From Betaproteobacteria bacterium (lineage in GTDB: Bacteria; Pseudomonadota; Gammaproteobacteria; Burkholderiales; Usitatibacteraceae), in assembly GCA_012274175.1 (NCBI GenBank), contig JAAOZZ010000252.1, positions 1-13,280 of the forward strand: a stretch of 13,280 nucleotides of DNA. The letters are read 5' to 3'. Position numbers and translations under genes: made by a program. The notes beneath the pieces were generated by a model that worked only from the letters and a program-made list of their open reading frames with translations, was not told the origin of the DNA and ran no database searches. Below are positions 1-7,148 of this stretch, piece after piece. How positions within the stretch are numbered: the stretch's first letter is position 1; each line of letters begins with the position of its first letter.

Positions 1-503
1 GATACGTTTACAATTATATATTCAAATTCAAGAACATGCGAGACTTCTTCGCGGGCGCTCGCCAGGCGCCTCGCGATCGCCTCGGGAGCGTCCTTGCCGC
101 GTCCCTCCAGGCGCCGGGCGAGCTCCTCTAGGGAAGGCGGAAGGATGAAGATTCCCACCATGTGGGGGAAGAGCGTGCGCACCTGGCGCGCGCCCTGCCA
201 GTCGATCTCCAGCAGCACGTCGTGGTCGCCCGCAAGTTGCGACTCGATCCAGCGCCGCGAGGTTCCGTAGTAGTTGCCGTACACCTGCGCGTGCTCGAGG
301 AACTCGTCCGCGGCCATCATGGATTCGAACTGCTCGCGCGGAACGAAGTGATAGTCGCGCCCGTGCGCCTCGCCCTCGCGCGGCGCTCGCGTGGTGTAGG
401 AGACCGACAGCCGGATATGAGGGTCGCGCTGGAGCAGGCCCGAGACGAGGCTGGTCTTTCCCGCGCCCGAGGGCGCGACCACGACGAACAGGTTGCCTCG
501 CAT
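1..503 (-). CDS. gmk: guanylate kinase, 3' end outside window
   Basis: Guanylate kinase phosphorylates GMP (and dGMP) to GDP with ATP in the cytoplasm, an essential step of purine nucleotide supply. About 167 codons are visible of a protein usually near 205 residues; the C-terminus lies beyond base 1. The N-terminus [20 protein letters not shown] holds the P-loop (residues 10-18). GMP-binding segments follow: a [11 protein letters not shown] stretch, then GRDYHF and YGNYYGT, and EIDWQGA further on. Start ATG at 503-501 is chosen because the P-loop sits at the usual distance; only a weak GAG Shine-Dalgarno precedes it. It is divergent from the cyd operon. The visible 3' end (bases 1-37) keeps the family pattern EFEYIIVN but uses AT-rich codons (TTT, TAT, ATA, ATT, GTA) unlike the rest of the gene. 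Identification is secure. Confidence 0.95.
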   Translation of the reverse strand, partial: MRGNLFVVVAPSGAGKTSLVSGLLQRDPHIRLSVSYTTRAPREGEAHGRDYHFVPREQFESMMAADEFLEHAQVYGNYYGTSRRWIESQLAGDHDVLLEIDWQGARQVRTLFPHMVGIFILPPSLEELARRLEGRGKDAPEAIARRLASAREEVSHVLEFEYIIVNV

Positions 504-706
504 CGATCTCGCGCCCCGTGCCTCGCGCCGACGCCGGGGTGCGGACCCGAAGCGCGGCGCCGACCCAAGCAAGTGATGACCACGAATCTTTCGGCCTCGC
601 GGCGGGAGCCGGACCGATACGCCCAGTTTATCAGCCGCGTGTTCCCGAACGGTAGACGTTGCGCCAGATCAATGGGCGCCGGGCGGCGTGGTGCATCCTT
701 TCCAGC
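504..706. other. divergent intergenic region gmk / cydP
   Basis: This 203-bp gap between the divergent gmk and cydP starts must hold both promoters. No strong sigma70 pair is obvious on either strand. On the minus strand a TAAACT (around 628-633) is a weak -10 candidate for gmk. The best element is an FNR/ANR-like palindrome at 659-672, listed separately. Open frames crossing the gap look like GC-rich noise. Confidence 0.5.
659..672 (+). promoter_or_regulatory. candidate FNR/ANR-type binding site upstream of cyd operon
   Basis: The sequence TTGCG-CCAG-ATCAA matches the FNR/ANR consensus TTGAT-N4-ATCAA at 8 of 10 defined positions: the right half is perfect and the left half keeps TTG. Its centre is about 41 bp before the proposed cydP GTG. 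Oxygen-responsive CRP/FNR regulators are well-known controllers of bd oxidase operons, so the position is sensible. No convincing -10 follows. One match of this quality can arise by chance, so this is a candidate only. Confidence 0.35.
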
Positions 707-904
707 GTGACGACGAACCGATTCACCGGCCCCCGGCTTGCGCGCCATCTCGCGATCGCCGTCGCGATCAAGCTGGCGGCGCTGGCGGCGCTGTGGTGGT
801 GGTTCGAACGCGATGCCGCGGCCCCGGTGGATGCCGATCGAGCCGCTGCGCGATTGGCGTCGCCGGCAGGGCAATTTCCGCCTCCCCCAGGAGCGTTCAA
901 GTGA
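707..904 (+). CDS. cydP: CydP-like small subunit of cytochrome bd oxidase
   Basis: Predicted 65-residue single-span membrane protein, first gene of the cyd operon. It fits the CydP family of small proteins encoded just before cydA, thought to be accessory subunits of the bd oxidase. Visible features: a basic N-terminus ([14 protein letters not shown]), one hydrophobic helix at about residues 15-32 with the family-like [13 protein letters not shown] signature, then an Ala/Asp-rich tail ending in PPPPGAFK. The GTG at 707 is chosen over an upstream TTG at 659 because it starts just before the conserved part and gives a normal length; the TTG would also overlap the candidate FNR site. The stop overlaps the cydA GTG by four bases (GTGA), indicating translational coupling. 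Function rests on context plus the helix signature. Confidence 0.75.
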   Translation: MTTNRFTGPRLARHLAIAVAIKLAALAALWWWFERDAAAPVDADRAAARLASPAGQFPPPPGAFK

Positions 905-2463
905 TCCCCGAACATCTCGTCGACTTGTCGCGGCTGCAGTGCGCCGCCACGGCGCTGTACCACTTCCTCTTCGTGCCGCTCACCCTCGGCATGGTCTGGC
1001 TGCTGCTCATCATGGAGAGCGTCTACGTGATGACCGGCAAGGTCGTCTGGAAGGACATGACGCGCTTCTGGGGCAAGCTCTTCGGCATCAATTTCGCACT
1101 GGGTGTCACGACCGGCATCACGCTCGAGTTCCAGTTCGGCACCAACTGGGCCTACTACTCGCACTACGTGGGCGACATCTTCGGCGCGCCGCTCGCCATC
1201 GAGGGGCTGATGGCGTTCTTCCTGGAATCGACCTTCATCGGGCTCTTCTTCTTCGGATGGGACCGCCTGTCCAGGACGAAGCACCTGCTGGTCACGATGC
1301 TGATGGCCGTCGGCACCAACCTGTCCGCGCTGTGGATCCTGATCGCCAACGGCTGGATGCAGAATCCGGTCGGGGCCGAGTTCAACTACCAGACCATGCG
1401 CATGGAAATGACGGACTTCTGGGCCATCGTGTTCAATCCGGACGCCCAGGCCAAGTTCGTGCATACCGTGTCGGCCGGCTACGTGACGGGCGCGATGTTC
1501 GTGCTGTCCATCTCCAGCTGGTATCTGCTGAAGGGCCGCGACCTCGAATTCGCCAGGCGCAGCTTCCGCGTCGCCGCCGCGTTCGGCCTGGCCTCGGTGC
1601 TGAGCGTGATCGTGCTGGGCGACGAGTCGGGCTATACGGTGGGAGAGGCGCAGCAGACCAAGCTCGCGGCGATCGAGGCGATGTGGGAGACCCAGCCCGC
1701 GCCCGCGTCGTTCACCGTCGTCGCCTGGCCCAACCAGGCCGAGTCGAGGAACGACTGGTCGGTCGAGATCCCCTGGGTGATGGGCCTGATCGGGACGCGC
1801 TCGGTCACCAAGCGCATCCCGGGCATCGCCGAGATCAAGGCGAAGAATCGCGAGCGCATCGTCGACGGCATCGCCGCGGTGACGGCGCTCGAGGCGCTGC
1901 GCAAGCATCGCGGCGAGGGCGAGGCCGACGCCAGGAAGGCGTTCGAGGCGCACAAGGCCGACCTCGGCTTCGGGCTGCTGCTGAAGAAATACGTGGTGGA
2001 CGTGCGCCAGGCAACGCCCGCGATGATCGACCTTGCGGTCGACGACACCATTCCCCGGGTGATGCCGATGTTCTGGTCCTTCCGGTTGATGGTGGGCCTC
2101 GGCTTCACGATGCTGGCACTCTTCGTCCTGGCGTTCTGGAGCACGCTCAAGGTCGCGTGCGTCCAGAAGCCCTGGCTGCTGAAGTGGGCGCTGTGGATGC
2201 TGCCGGTGCCGTGGATCTCGTGCGAGCTCGGCTGGTTCGTGGCCGAGTACGGCCGCCAGCCATGGACCATCTACGGCGTGCTGCCCACGCACCTGTCGGT
2301 CTCGACGCTCAGCGTCGAGAGCCTCTACGGATCGCTCGCGGGCTTCGTGGGCTTCTACACGCTGCTGCTCGTGGTCGAGGTCTATCTGATGGTGAAGTTC
2401 GCGCGCCAGGGCCCCGGCAGCCTGGGCACGGGTCGCTACCAGGGCGAGCCGGCGCTCGCCTGA
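901..2463 (+). CDS. cydA: cytochrome bd ubiquinol oxidase subunit I
   Basis: Subunit I of cytochrome bd, the inner-membrane quinol oxidase that oxidises quinol and reduces O2 to water without pumping protons. The 520-residue product matches E. coli CydA along its length. Heme ligands are visible: H21 (b595 axial, E. coli H19), H188 and M397 (b558, E. coli H186 and M393). E101 and E109 correspond to the conserved E99/E107 of the heme d/proton path. The periplasmic Q-loop carries K254 and E259 (E. coli K252/E257, quinol binding) and is of the long E. coli-like type, with a conserved segment around residues 300-390. The GRQPW motif is at 451-455. GTG 901 is chosen because it yields the family N-terminus; AGGAG at 889-893 lies 7 bases upstream. 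It overlaps the cydP stop by 4 bp. Confidence 0.98.
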   Translation: MIPEHLVDLSRLQCAATALYHFLFVPLTLGMVWLLLIMESVYVMTGKVVWKDMTRFWGKLFGINFALGVTTGITLEFQFGTNWAYYSHYVGDIFGAPLAIEGLMAFFLESTFIGLFFFGWDRLSRTKHLLVTMLMAVGTNLSALWILIANGWMQNPVGAEFNYQTMRMEMTDFWAIVFNPDAQAKFVHTVSAGYVTGAMFVLSISSWYLLKGRDLEFARRSFRVAAAFGLASVLSVIVLGDESGYTVGEAQQTKLAAIEAMWETQPAPASFTVVAWPNQAESRNDWSVEIPWVMGLIGTRSVTKRIPGIAEIKAKNRERIVDGIAAVTALEALRKHRGEGEADARKAFEAHKADLGFGLLLKKYVVDVRQATPAMIDLAVDDTIPRVMPMFWSFRLMVGLGFTMLALFVLAFWSTLKVACVQKPWLLKWALWMLPVPWISCELGWFVAEYGRQPWTIYGVLPTHLSVSTLSVESLYGSLAGFVGFYTLLLVVEVYLMVKFARQGPGSLGTGRYQGEPALA

Positions 2464-2475
2464 AGGAGAACGAAC

Positions 2476-3618
2476 GTGCTCGATTACGCGACCCTCAAGG
2501 TCATCTGGTGGCTGCTCGTGGGCGTGCTGCTGGTCGGCTTCGCGATCATGGACGGCCACGACATGGGCGTGGGCACGCTGCTGCCCTTCGTCGGCCGCAG
2601 CGATGTCGAACGCCGCGTCGTCATCAACACCGTCGGCCCGCACTGGGACGGCAACCAGGTCTGGTTCATCACCGCGGGCGGGGCGATCTTCGCGGCCTGG
2701 CCGGTGGTCTACGCGACCGCGTTCAGCGGCTTCTACTGGGCCATGATGGCGGTCCTGTGGGCGCTCTTCTTCCGCCCGGTGGGTTTCGACTACCGCAGCA
2801 AGATCCACAACGCCACCTGGCGCAGCAGCTGGGACTGGGGGCTCTTCGTCGGGGGCGCGGTGCCGCCGCTCATCTTCGGCGTGGCCTTCGGCAACCTGCT
2901 GCAGGGCGTGCCGTTCCAGTTCGACCAGTACCTGGTGTCCAGCTACACCGGCACCTTCTGGCAGCTGCTCAACCCGTTCGCCCTGCTGGCCGGCGTCGTG
3001 AGCAGCGCGATGATCACGATGCACGGCGGCACGTACCTCGCGCTTCGCACCGAGGGCGCGATCCAGCGCCGGGCGGTCAAGGGAGCATTGGTCGCGGCGG
3101 CCGTGATGGTGCCGGCGTTCCTGGCCGCGGGCCTGTGGCTGCGCATCGGCGGCATCCAGGGCTTCGTCATCACGTCCGCGATCGAGCCCGGGGCGCTGGC
3201 CGACCCCCTGGCCAAGACCGTGGCGCGCGATGCCCTCGGCTGGTGGCTCAACTACCAGCGGCAACCGCTGTTGTGGCTGCTGCCCGCGCTCGGCGCCGTC
3301 GCCCCCTTGCTCGCGATGGGCCTGCTGGCCGCGCGGCGCACGGGACTCGCATTCGTCGCCTCGTCCCTGGCCATCGCCGGCGTGATCGGCACGGCCGGCG
3401 CGGCGATGTTCCCGTTCGTGATGCCGTCGTCTTCCATGCCCAATGCAAGCCTCACGGTGTGGGACAGCACGTCCAGCCACCTCACGCTCGGGTTGATGTT
3501 CTGGGCCACGGTGATCTTCATGCCGCTGATCATCTTCTACACCGGCTGGGCCTATCGCGTGATGCGCGGCAAGGTGACGGTCGCGCGCATCCAGGCCGAC
3601 GAGCACGGGGCCTACTGA
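2476..3618 (+). CDS. cydB: cytochrome bd ubiquinol oxidase subunit II
   Basis: Subunit II of the bd oxidase, which pairs with CydA and stabilises the heme-bearing subunit in the inner membrane. At 380 residues it is the usual length. The N-terminus MLDYATLKVIWWLLVGVLL and the following DGHDMGVG motif (residues 26-33) are diagnostic, as are VGPHWDGNQVW and the FFRPVGFDYR stretch. About eight or nine hydrophobic segments can be counted. The GTG start at 2476 has an AAGGAG (2463-2468) 7 bases upstream, beginning in the cydA stop codon, so the subunits are translated at linked rates. The C-terminal TGWAYRVMRGKV is typical. Nothing is missing or truncated. Confidence 0.98.
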   Translation: MLDYATLKVIWWLLVGVLLVGFAIMDGHDMGVGTLLPFVGRSDVERRVVINTVGPHWDGNQVWFITAGGAIFAAWPVVYATAFSGFYWAMMAVLWALFFRPVGFDYRSKIHNATWRSSWDWGLFVGGAVPPLIFGVAFGNLLQGVPFQFDQYLVSSYTGTFWQLLNPFALLAGVVSSAMITMHGGTYLALRTEGAIQRRAVKGALVAAAVMVPAFLAAGLWLRIGGIQGFVITSAIEPGALADPLAKTVARDALGWWLNYQRQPLLWLLPALGAVAPLLAMGLLAARRTGLAFVASSLAIAGVIGTAGAAMFPFVMPSSSMPNASLTVWDSTSSHLTLGLMFWATVIFMPLIIFYTGWAYRVMRGKVTVARIQADEHGAY

Positions 3619-3644
3619 GCCCACGGACACGAGGAGAAACGACG

Positions 3645-3773
3645 ATGTGGTATTTCGCCTGGGTGCTTGGAGTCGGCTTCGCCGTGCTGCTGGCCATACT
3701 CAATGCGATGTGGGGCGAGAACGAGGCCGCCCGCGCGGAGGCGCGGGCGCGCGACGAGGATCTGCGGCCGTGA
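3645..3773 (+). CDS. cydX: cytochrome bd oxidase small subunit CydX
   Basis: 42-residue single-helix protein of the CydX family, required for assembly and stability of the bd oxidase. The N-terminus MWYFAWVLGVGFAVLLAILN is nearly the family signature (E. coli CydX starts MWYFAWILG). It is followed by the usual Glu/Ala-rich charged tail (ENEAARAEARARDEDLRP). The start ATG has AGGAG at 3632-3636, 8 bases upstream. It is the only gene of the operon with an ATG start. The stop overlaps the GTG of the next gene (GTGA at 3770-3773). It is too short for many gene callers and easily missed, but the match is unambiguous. Confidence 0.95.
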   Translation: MWYFAWVLGVGFAVLLAILNAMWGENEAARAEARARDEDLRP

Positions 3774-4060
3774 CTGCCCGGTCCGGCGCGCCCGAAGCGC
3801 AGGACGCCGGCATCCACTTTCCCAGCCTCGCCGTGGCGCTCGCGCTCATGGTGGCCGGGACGCTGGATCCGCGACTGCTGGCCGACGCGACCGGCCGCGC
3901 GGACCATGCTCTCGCGACGACGGTGTTCTGGGCCATGAGCGCGGGCTTCGTGCGCGGCGTCGGATTCGTGCCTCGCACGGCATGGATCCGATGGCTCCTC
4001 TCGGGATGGGCCTGCGCGGGCGCGTTGCTGCTCGCCGCGCTCATCCGGTTCGCGCGGTGA
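3770..4060 (+). CDS. ybgE: cyd operon YbgE-family membrane protein
   Basis: Predicted 96-residue inner-membrane protein in the place where YbgE is found in cyd operons. Two or three hydrophobic segments are visible (about residues 18-36, 50-65 and 74-93). The middle contains RGVGFVPRTAWIRWLLS, resembling the GVGF-basic motif of the YbgE family. YbgE's precise role is not settled; it is associated with the bd oxidase. The GTG start overlaps the cydX stop and its own stop overlaps the next GTG, so it is embedded in a translationally coupled chain. Sequence divergence in this family is high, so the call leans partly on position. Confidence 0.8.
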   Translation: MTARSGAPEAQDAGIHFPSLAVALALMVAGTLDPRLLADATGRADHALATTVFWAMSAGFVRGVGFVPRTAWIRWLLSGWACAGALLLAALIRFAR

Positions 4061-5208
4061 GGCGGGCGGCTCCTTCGAGCGATCGGCACGTCGTCGTGGT
4101 CGGCGCCGGCTTCGGCGGCCTGTCCGCCATCCGCGAGCTTCGCAAGCGCGACGCCACGGCGCGCATCACCCTGGTGGCGCCCCGCGCCGAGTTGCACTAC
4201 CTGCCCGGCATCATCTGGATTCCCAGCGGGCTGCGCCGGCGGGAAGACCTGGTGATCCCGCTCGAGAACTTCCTGCGCCGCGCACGGGTGGACTTTCATG
4301 GCGCCGAGGCGACCGGACTTTCGGACGATGGACGCGTCCTGCGCACGACCCGTGGCGACGTGGAAAACGACGCGCTGGTGATCGCCTCCGGCGGCCGCTT
4401 CATCAAGAAGCTGCCCGGCATCGAGCACGCCATCACGCCGTGCGAAGGCATCGCCGCGGCCGAGCGCATCCGGGACCGGTTGCGCGACATGGAGGGAGGC
4501 ACGATCGCGGTCGGCTTCGCCGGCAACCCGAACGAGGCGAGCGCGGTGCGCGGCGGGCCGATGTTCGAGTTCCTGTTCGGCATCGACACCCAGCTGCGGC
4601 GCGAGGCCCGCCGCGATCGCTTCGAGCTGGTGTTCTTCAATCCCTCGGCGGAACCCGGCAACCGGCTGGGCGCCAGGGCCGTTCGCCACCTGCTCGCCGA
4701 AATGCGCCGGCGCGGCATCGTCACCCACCTGGGCCACAAATTGCAGCGCTTCACCGCCGACCGGGTCGTCACCGAGGGCGGCGAGTTCGCAGCCGGGCTC
4801 ATCCTCTTCATGCCCGGCATGACCGGGGACGAGTGGCTCGACAACACCCGATTGCCGCGCTCCCCGGGCGGCCTGGTGCAGGCCGATGCCCATTGCCGCG
4901 TCGCGGGCCACGAGCGGGTCGTGGTCGTGGGAGACGCCGGCAGCTTCCCCGGGCCCGACTGGATGCCGAAGCAGGCCCACATGGCGGACCTGCAGGCCGC
5001 GGCCGCGGCCGCCAACGTGCTGGCCGACCTCGACGGGCGCGAAAGCCATGCCACGTTCAAGGTCGAGCTCATGTGCATCGTCGACGGGATCGACCAGGGC
5101 ACGCTCGTATGGCGCACCCCCGATCGCAACCTGCTGCTGCCGCCGTCGCGGCTGTTCCTCTGGGCCAAGCGGGGATTCGAATGGAAGTACCTGCGGCAGT
5201 ACCGTTGA
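4057..5208 (+). CDS. SQR/NDH-2-like FAD-dependent oxidoreductase of the cyd operon
   Basis: Predicted 383-residue two-dinucleotide-binding-domain flavoprotein related to sulfide:quinone oxidoreductases and type-2 NADH dehydrogenases. The FAD-binding GAGFGG is at residues 16-21 and the second FAD motif VVVVGDAGSF around 298-307. The C-terminal LFLWAKRGFEWKYLRQYR is an amphipathic, aromatic/basic tail like those anchoring SQR to the membrane. Only three cysteines occur: C129, C280 and C340. C129 and C340 lie where type I SQR has its first and third catalytic cysteines. The position of the middle one falls in a GNPNEASAVRGGPMFEF segment without Cys. Co-translation with cydABX (GTGA overlap) suggests it delivers electrons to the quinone pool used by the oxidase. 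The donor (sulfide, NAD(P)H or another) cannot be told from sequence. It ends 24 bp before the convergent yicC stop. Confidence 0.8.
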   Translation: MRRAAPSSDRHVVVVGAGFGGLSAIRELRKRDATARITLVAPRAELHYLPGIIWIPSGLRRREDLVIPLENFLRRARVDFHGAEATGLSDDGRVLRTTRGDVENDALVIASGGRFIKKLPGIEHAITPCEGIAAAERIRDRLRDMEGGTIAVGFAGNPNEASAVRGGPMFEFLFGIDTQLRREARRDRFELVFFNPSAEPGNRLGARAVRHLLAEMRRRGIVTHLGHKLQRFTADRVVTEGGEFAAGLILFMPGMTGDEWLDNTRLPRSPGGLVQADAHCRVAGHERVVVVGDAGSFPGPDWMPKQAHMADLQAAAAAANVLADLDGRESHATFKVELMCIVDGIDQGTLVWRTPDRNLLLPPSRLFLWAKRGFEWKYLRQYR

Positions 5209-5211
5209 CGC

Positions 5212-5232
5212 GGCCTGCGCCCCCGGCGGGCC
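5212..5232. terminator. hairpin between convergent stop codons
   Basis: A GC hairpin lies exactly between the flavoprotein and yicC stop codons: GGCCTGC (5212-5218) pairs with 5226-5232, including one G-U pair, around a 7-base loop. No T-run follows on either strand, so it is not a classical intrinsic terminator. Its placement would suit a bidirectional 3'-end structure. Confidence 0.35.
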
Positions 5233-6099
5233 TCACTCGATGTTCTGGACCTGCTCGCGCATCTGCTCGATCAGCACCTTGAGCTCGACCGAGATGCGCG
5301 TCATCTCGTTGGCCACGGACTTCGACCCGAGGGTGTTCGCCTCGCGGTTCAATTCCTGGCAGAGGAAGTCCAGCCGCTTGCCGCAGGCCCCGCCCTTGCC
5401 CAGCACGCGCGTGAATTCCGCGATGTGGGTAGCCAGCCGCGAGAGCTCCTCGTCCACGTCGATGCGCGCGGCGTAGAGCACGATCTCCTGGTGCACGCGC
5501 TCGTCGGAGGGCGCGGCGTTCGCCTCGGCGATCTTCGCGGCGAGCTTGTCCTGGAAGGCCCGGATCGCCGCCGGAAGCAGCGGCTGCGCTTCCTTCACCA
5601 GCACCGACATGCGCTCGAGGCGCTCGCGCAGCACGATCTCGAGCTTGGCACCTTCCCGCGCGCGGGTCTGGTCGAGGTCGGCGAGCGCGCGATCCATGAG
5701 GGCCATCAGCGCATCCTTCACCGTGTCGGCCCGGATCGACTCGTCGGCGAGCACGCCGGGCCAATGCAGGATTTCGGCCACGGAAAGCGCCCGCGCCTCG
5801 GGGAATCGCCCGACCAGCTGGCGCGCGGCCGCCTGCAGTGCCGCGAGCGCCTCGTCGTTCGGGGTCATCGAGCGCGCCGCACTCGCCACCGACGTGAACG
5901 TCACCCGGCAGTCCACCTTGCCGCGCGTGAGCCGCCCCGACACCGCCTCGCGCATCGCGCTTTCGAGCGGGCGGATCTCCTCGGGGATGCGGGTCTGGAA
6001 CTCGAGGTAGCGGTGGTTCACGGTCTTCAGCTCCACCGCGAGGCTGCCCTGGGGCATCTCGAGCGCGGCTGCCGCGAAGCCGGTCATGCTGGAGATCAT
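5233..6099 (-). CDS. yicC: YicC family endoribonuclease
   Basis: 288-residue YicC-family protein, the usual length. E. coli YicC has been reported to act as an endoribonuclease, with a role in turnover of the small RNA RyhB. The N-terminus MISSMTGFAAAALEM and the VELKTVNHRYLEF stretch (about residues 22-34) are diagnostic. So are the C-terminal QELNREANTLGSKS and the end VELKVLIEQMREQVQNIE. Start ATG 6099-6097 gives the family N-terminus; GGAG lies about 9 bases upstream. It is convergent with the cyd operon and divergent from the kinase gene, with only ~100 bp between starts. In related genomes I recall yicC next to gmk in the same direction; here a 4.5-kb plus-strand block separates them. 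Confidence 0.95.
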   Translation of the reverse strand: MISSMTGFAAAALEMPQGSLAVELKTVNHRYLEFQTRIPEEIRPLESAMREAVSGRLTRGKVDCRVTFTSVASAARSMTPNDEALAALQAAARQLVGRFPEARALSVAEILHWPGVLADESIRADTVKDALMALMDRALADLDQTRAREGAKLEIVLRERLERMSVLVKEAQPLLPAAIRAFQDKLAAKIAEANAAPSDERVHQEIVLYAARIDVDEELSRLATHIAEFTRVLGKGGACGKRLDFLCQELNREANTLGSKSVANEMTRISVELKVLIEQMREQVQNIE

Positions 6100-6141
6100 G
6101 TGACTGGGCTCCGCTGGTGAAGCGAGTGTGGAGGATTCGCC

Positions 6142-6170
6142 TTTACAAGGCGGGAGGGAGTGCCGACAAT
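6142..6170 (+). promoter_or_regulatory. candidate sigma70 promoter for kinase-phosphatase-rph operon
   Basis: TTTACA (6142-6147, 5 of 6 to the -35 consensus), a 17-bp spacer and GACAAT (6165-6170, 4 of 6 to -10) form the best promoter in this gap. Transcription would start near 6177, downstream of the GTG at 6160. That supports the ATG at 6202 as the kinase start. Position and spacing are good, but the hexamers were judged by eye only. Confidence 0.45.
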
Positions 6171-6201
6171 TGAGAAATTATATCGGAACCTCCCCGCTCC
6201 A

Positions 6202-7140
6202 ATGCCCCAGCAGGCGAATCAGCCGTTGCCCGCAGGCTACGTGCTGAACGGCTATCGCATCGAGAAGCCCCTGTCCTCCGGAGGTTTCAGCATCGTCTAT
6301 CTCGCCAAGGACGAGAGCGGCACGCCCTACGCGATCAAGGAGTACCTGCCCTCGTCGCTGCCGCTGCGCACCGAGGGCGTCGAGGTGCAGGTCACCGACG
6401 AGGCGAACCTCTCCATCTTCCGCCACGGGCTCAAGTGCTTCTTCGAGGAGGGCCGGGCGCTCGCGATGATCTCGCACCCGAACGTGGTGCGGGTGGAGAA
6501 CTTCTTCCGCGCGAACGAGACCTGCTACATGGTCATGCAGTACGTGCGCGGCCGCACGCTCCAGTACCACATCCAGCGCCACCGCCACGAGTTCACCGAG
6601 GCCTTCATCCGGCGCATCTTCATCAACCTGATGAACGGGCTGCGCGAGGTGCACTCGAGCAAGCTGCTGCACCTGGACATCAAGCCCGCGAACATCTTCA
6701 TCGCCATGGAGGGGCGTCCCGTACTGCTCGACTTCGGGGCCGCACGCATCACGCTGTCGGAAGAGGCGATGAAGCTGAAGCCCATGTACACCGCGGGCTT
6801 CGCCGCTCCCGAGCACTACCGCTTCAAGCCCGAGGAGCTGGGCCCGTGGAGCGACATCTACTCGGTGGGGGCCACGATCTACACCTGCATCGCGGGCACC
6901 CCTCCCCAGGCGGGCGACCAGCGCGAGGAGAAGGACCGGATGATCCCGCTGCGCACCCTCGCGCGCCAGCCCTATTCCGACGACCTCTACGACATCGTGG
7001 ACTCCTGCCTGGCGGTCGACTGGTTGAAGCGCCCCCAGACCGCGTTCGAGCTGCAGCGCCGGCTCATGAACGAGCCCGAGGAGAAGCGCGGCTTCCTGGA
7101 GACCATCAACCGGCCGCTGTCGAAGCTCTTCTCCCGCTAG
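6202..7140 (+). CDS. soluble Hanks-type Ser/Thr protein kinase
   Basis: 312-residue eukaryotic-like protein kinase without membrane helix, PASTA or other sensor domain; the kinase fold nearly fills the protein. Visible parts: glycine loop LSSGGFSIVYLA (24-35), ATP-binding Lys in YAIKEYLP (K46), helix-C Glu near E83, catalytic loop HLDIKPAN (157-164, Asp159), DFG (177-179), an APE motif (202-204) and SDIYSVG (217-223). The HRD arginine is Leu, so it is a non-RD kinase, possibly not dependent on activation-loop phosphorylation. ATG 6202 is preferred over GTG 6160. The 14 codons between are AT-rich (ACA ATT GAG AAA TTA TAT), the GTG has its purine run only 2 bases away, and a promoter is predicted across it. 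It sits 8 bp before the phosphatase gene, its likely antagonist. Substrates are unknown. Confidence 0.9.
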   Translation: MPQQANQPLPAGYVLNGYRIEKPLSSGGFSIVYLAKDESGTPYAIKEYLPSSLPLRTEGVEVQVTDEANLSIFRHGLKCFFEEGRALAMISHPNVVRVENFFRANETCYMVMQYVRGRTLQYHIQRHRHEFTEAFIRRIFINLMNGLREVHSSKLLHLDIKPANIFIAMEGRPVLLDFGAARITLSEEAMKLKPMYTAGFAAPEHYRFKPEELGPWSDIYSVGATIYTCIAGTPPQAGDQREEKDRMIPLRTLARQPYSDDLYDIVDSCLAVDWLKRPQTAFELQRRLMNEPEEKRGFLETINRPLSKLFSR

Positions 7141-7148
7141 GCGACGCG

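Noticed and set aside
631..3630. A 999-codon open frame on the minus strand opposite cydP-cydA-cydB
   Set aside because: Composition is His/Arg/Gln/Glu-rich low-complexity, with no domain. It is the mirror of GC-rich, strongly biased cydAB codons, which match known proteins over their full length.
738..3644. A long plus-strand frame running through cydA and cydB
   Set aside because: Arg/Gly/Ala-rich frame noise; only its last 43 codons are real, as cydX starting at 3645.
3700..5049. A 449-codon minus-strand frame opposite ybgE and the flavoprotein
   Set aside because: It has no recognisable motif and is antisense to a gene with clear FAD motifs; its composition is typical of shadow frames.
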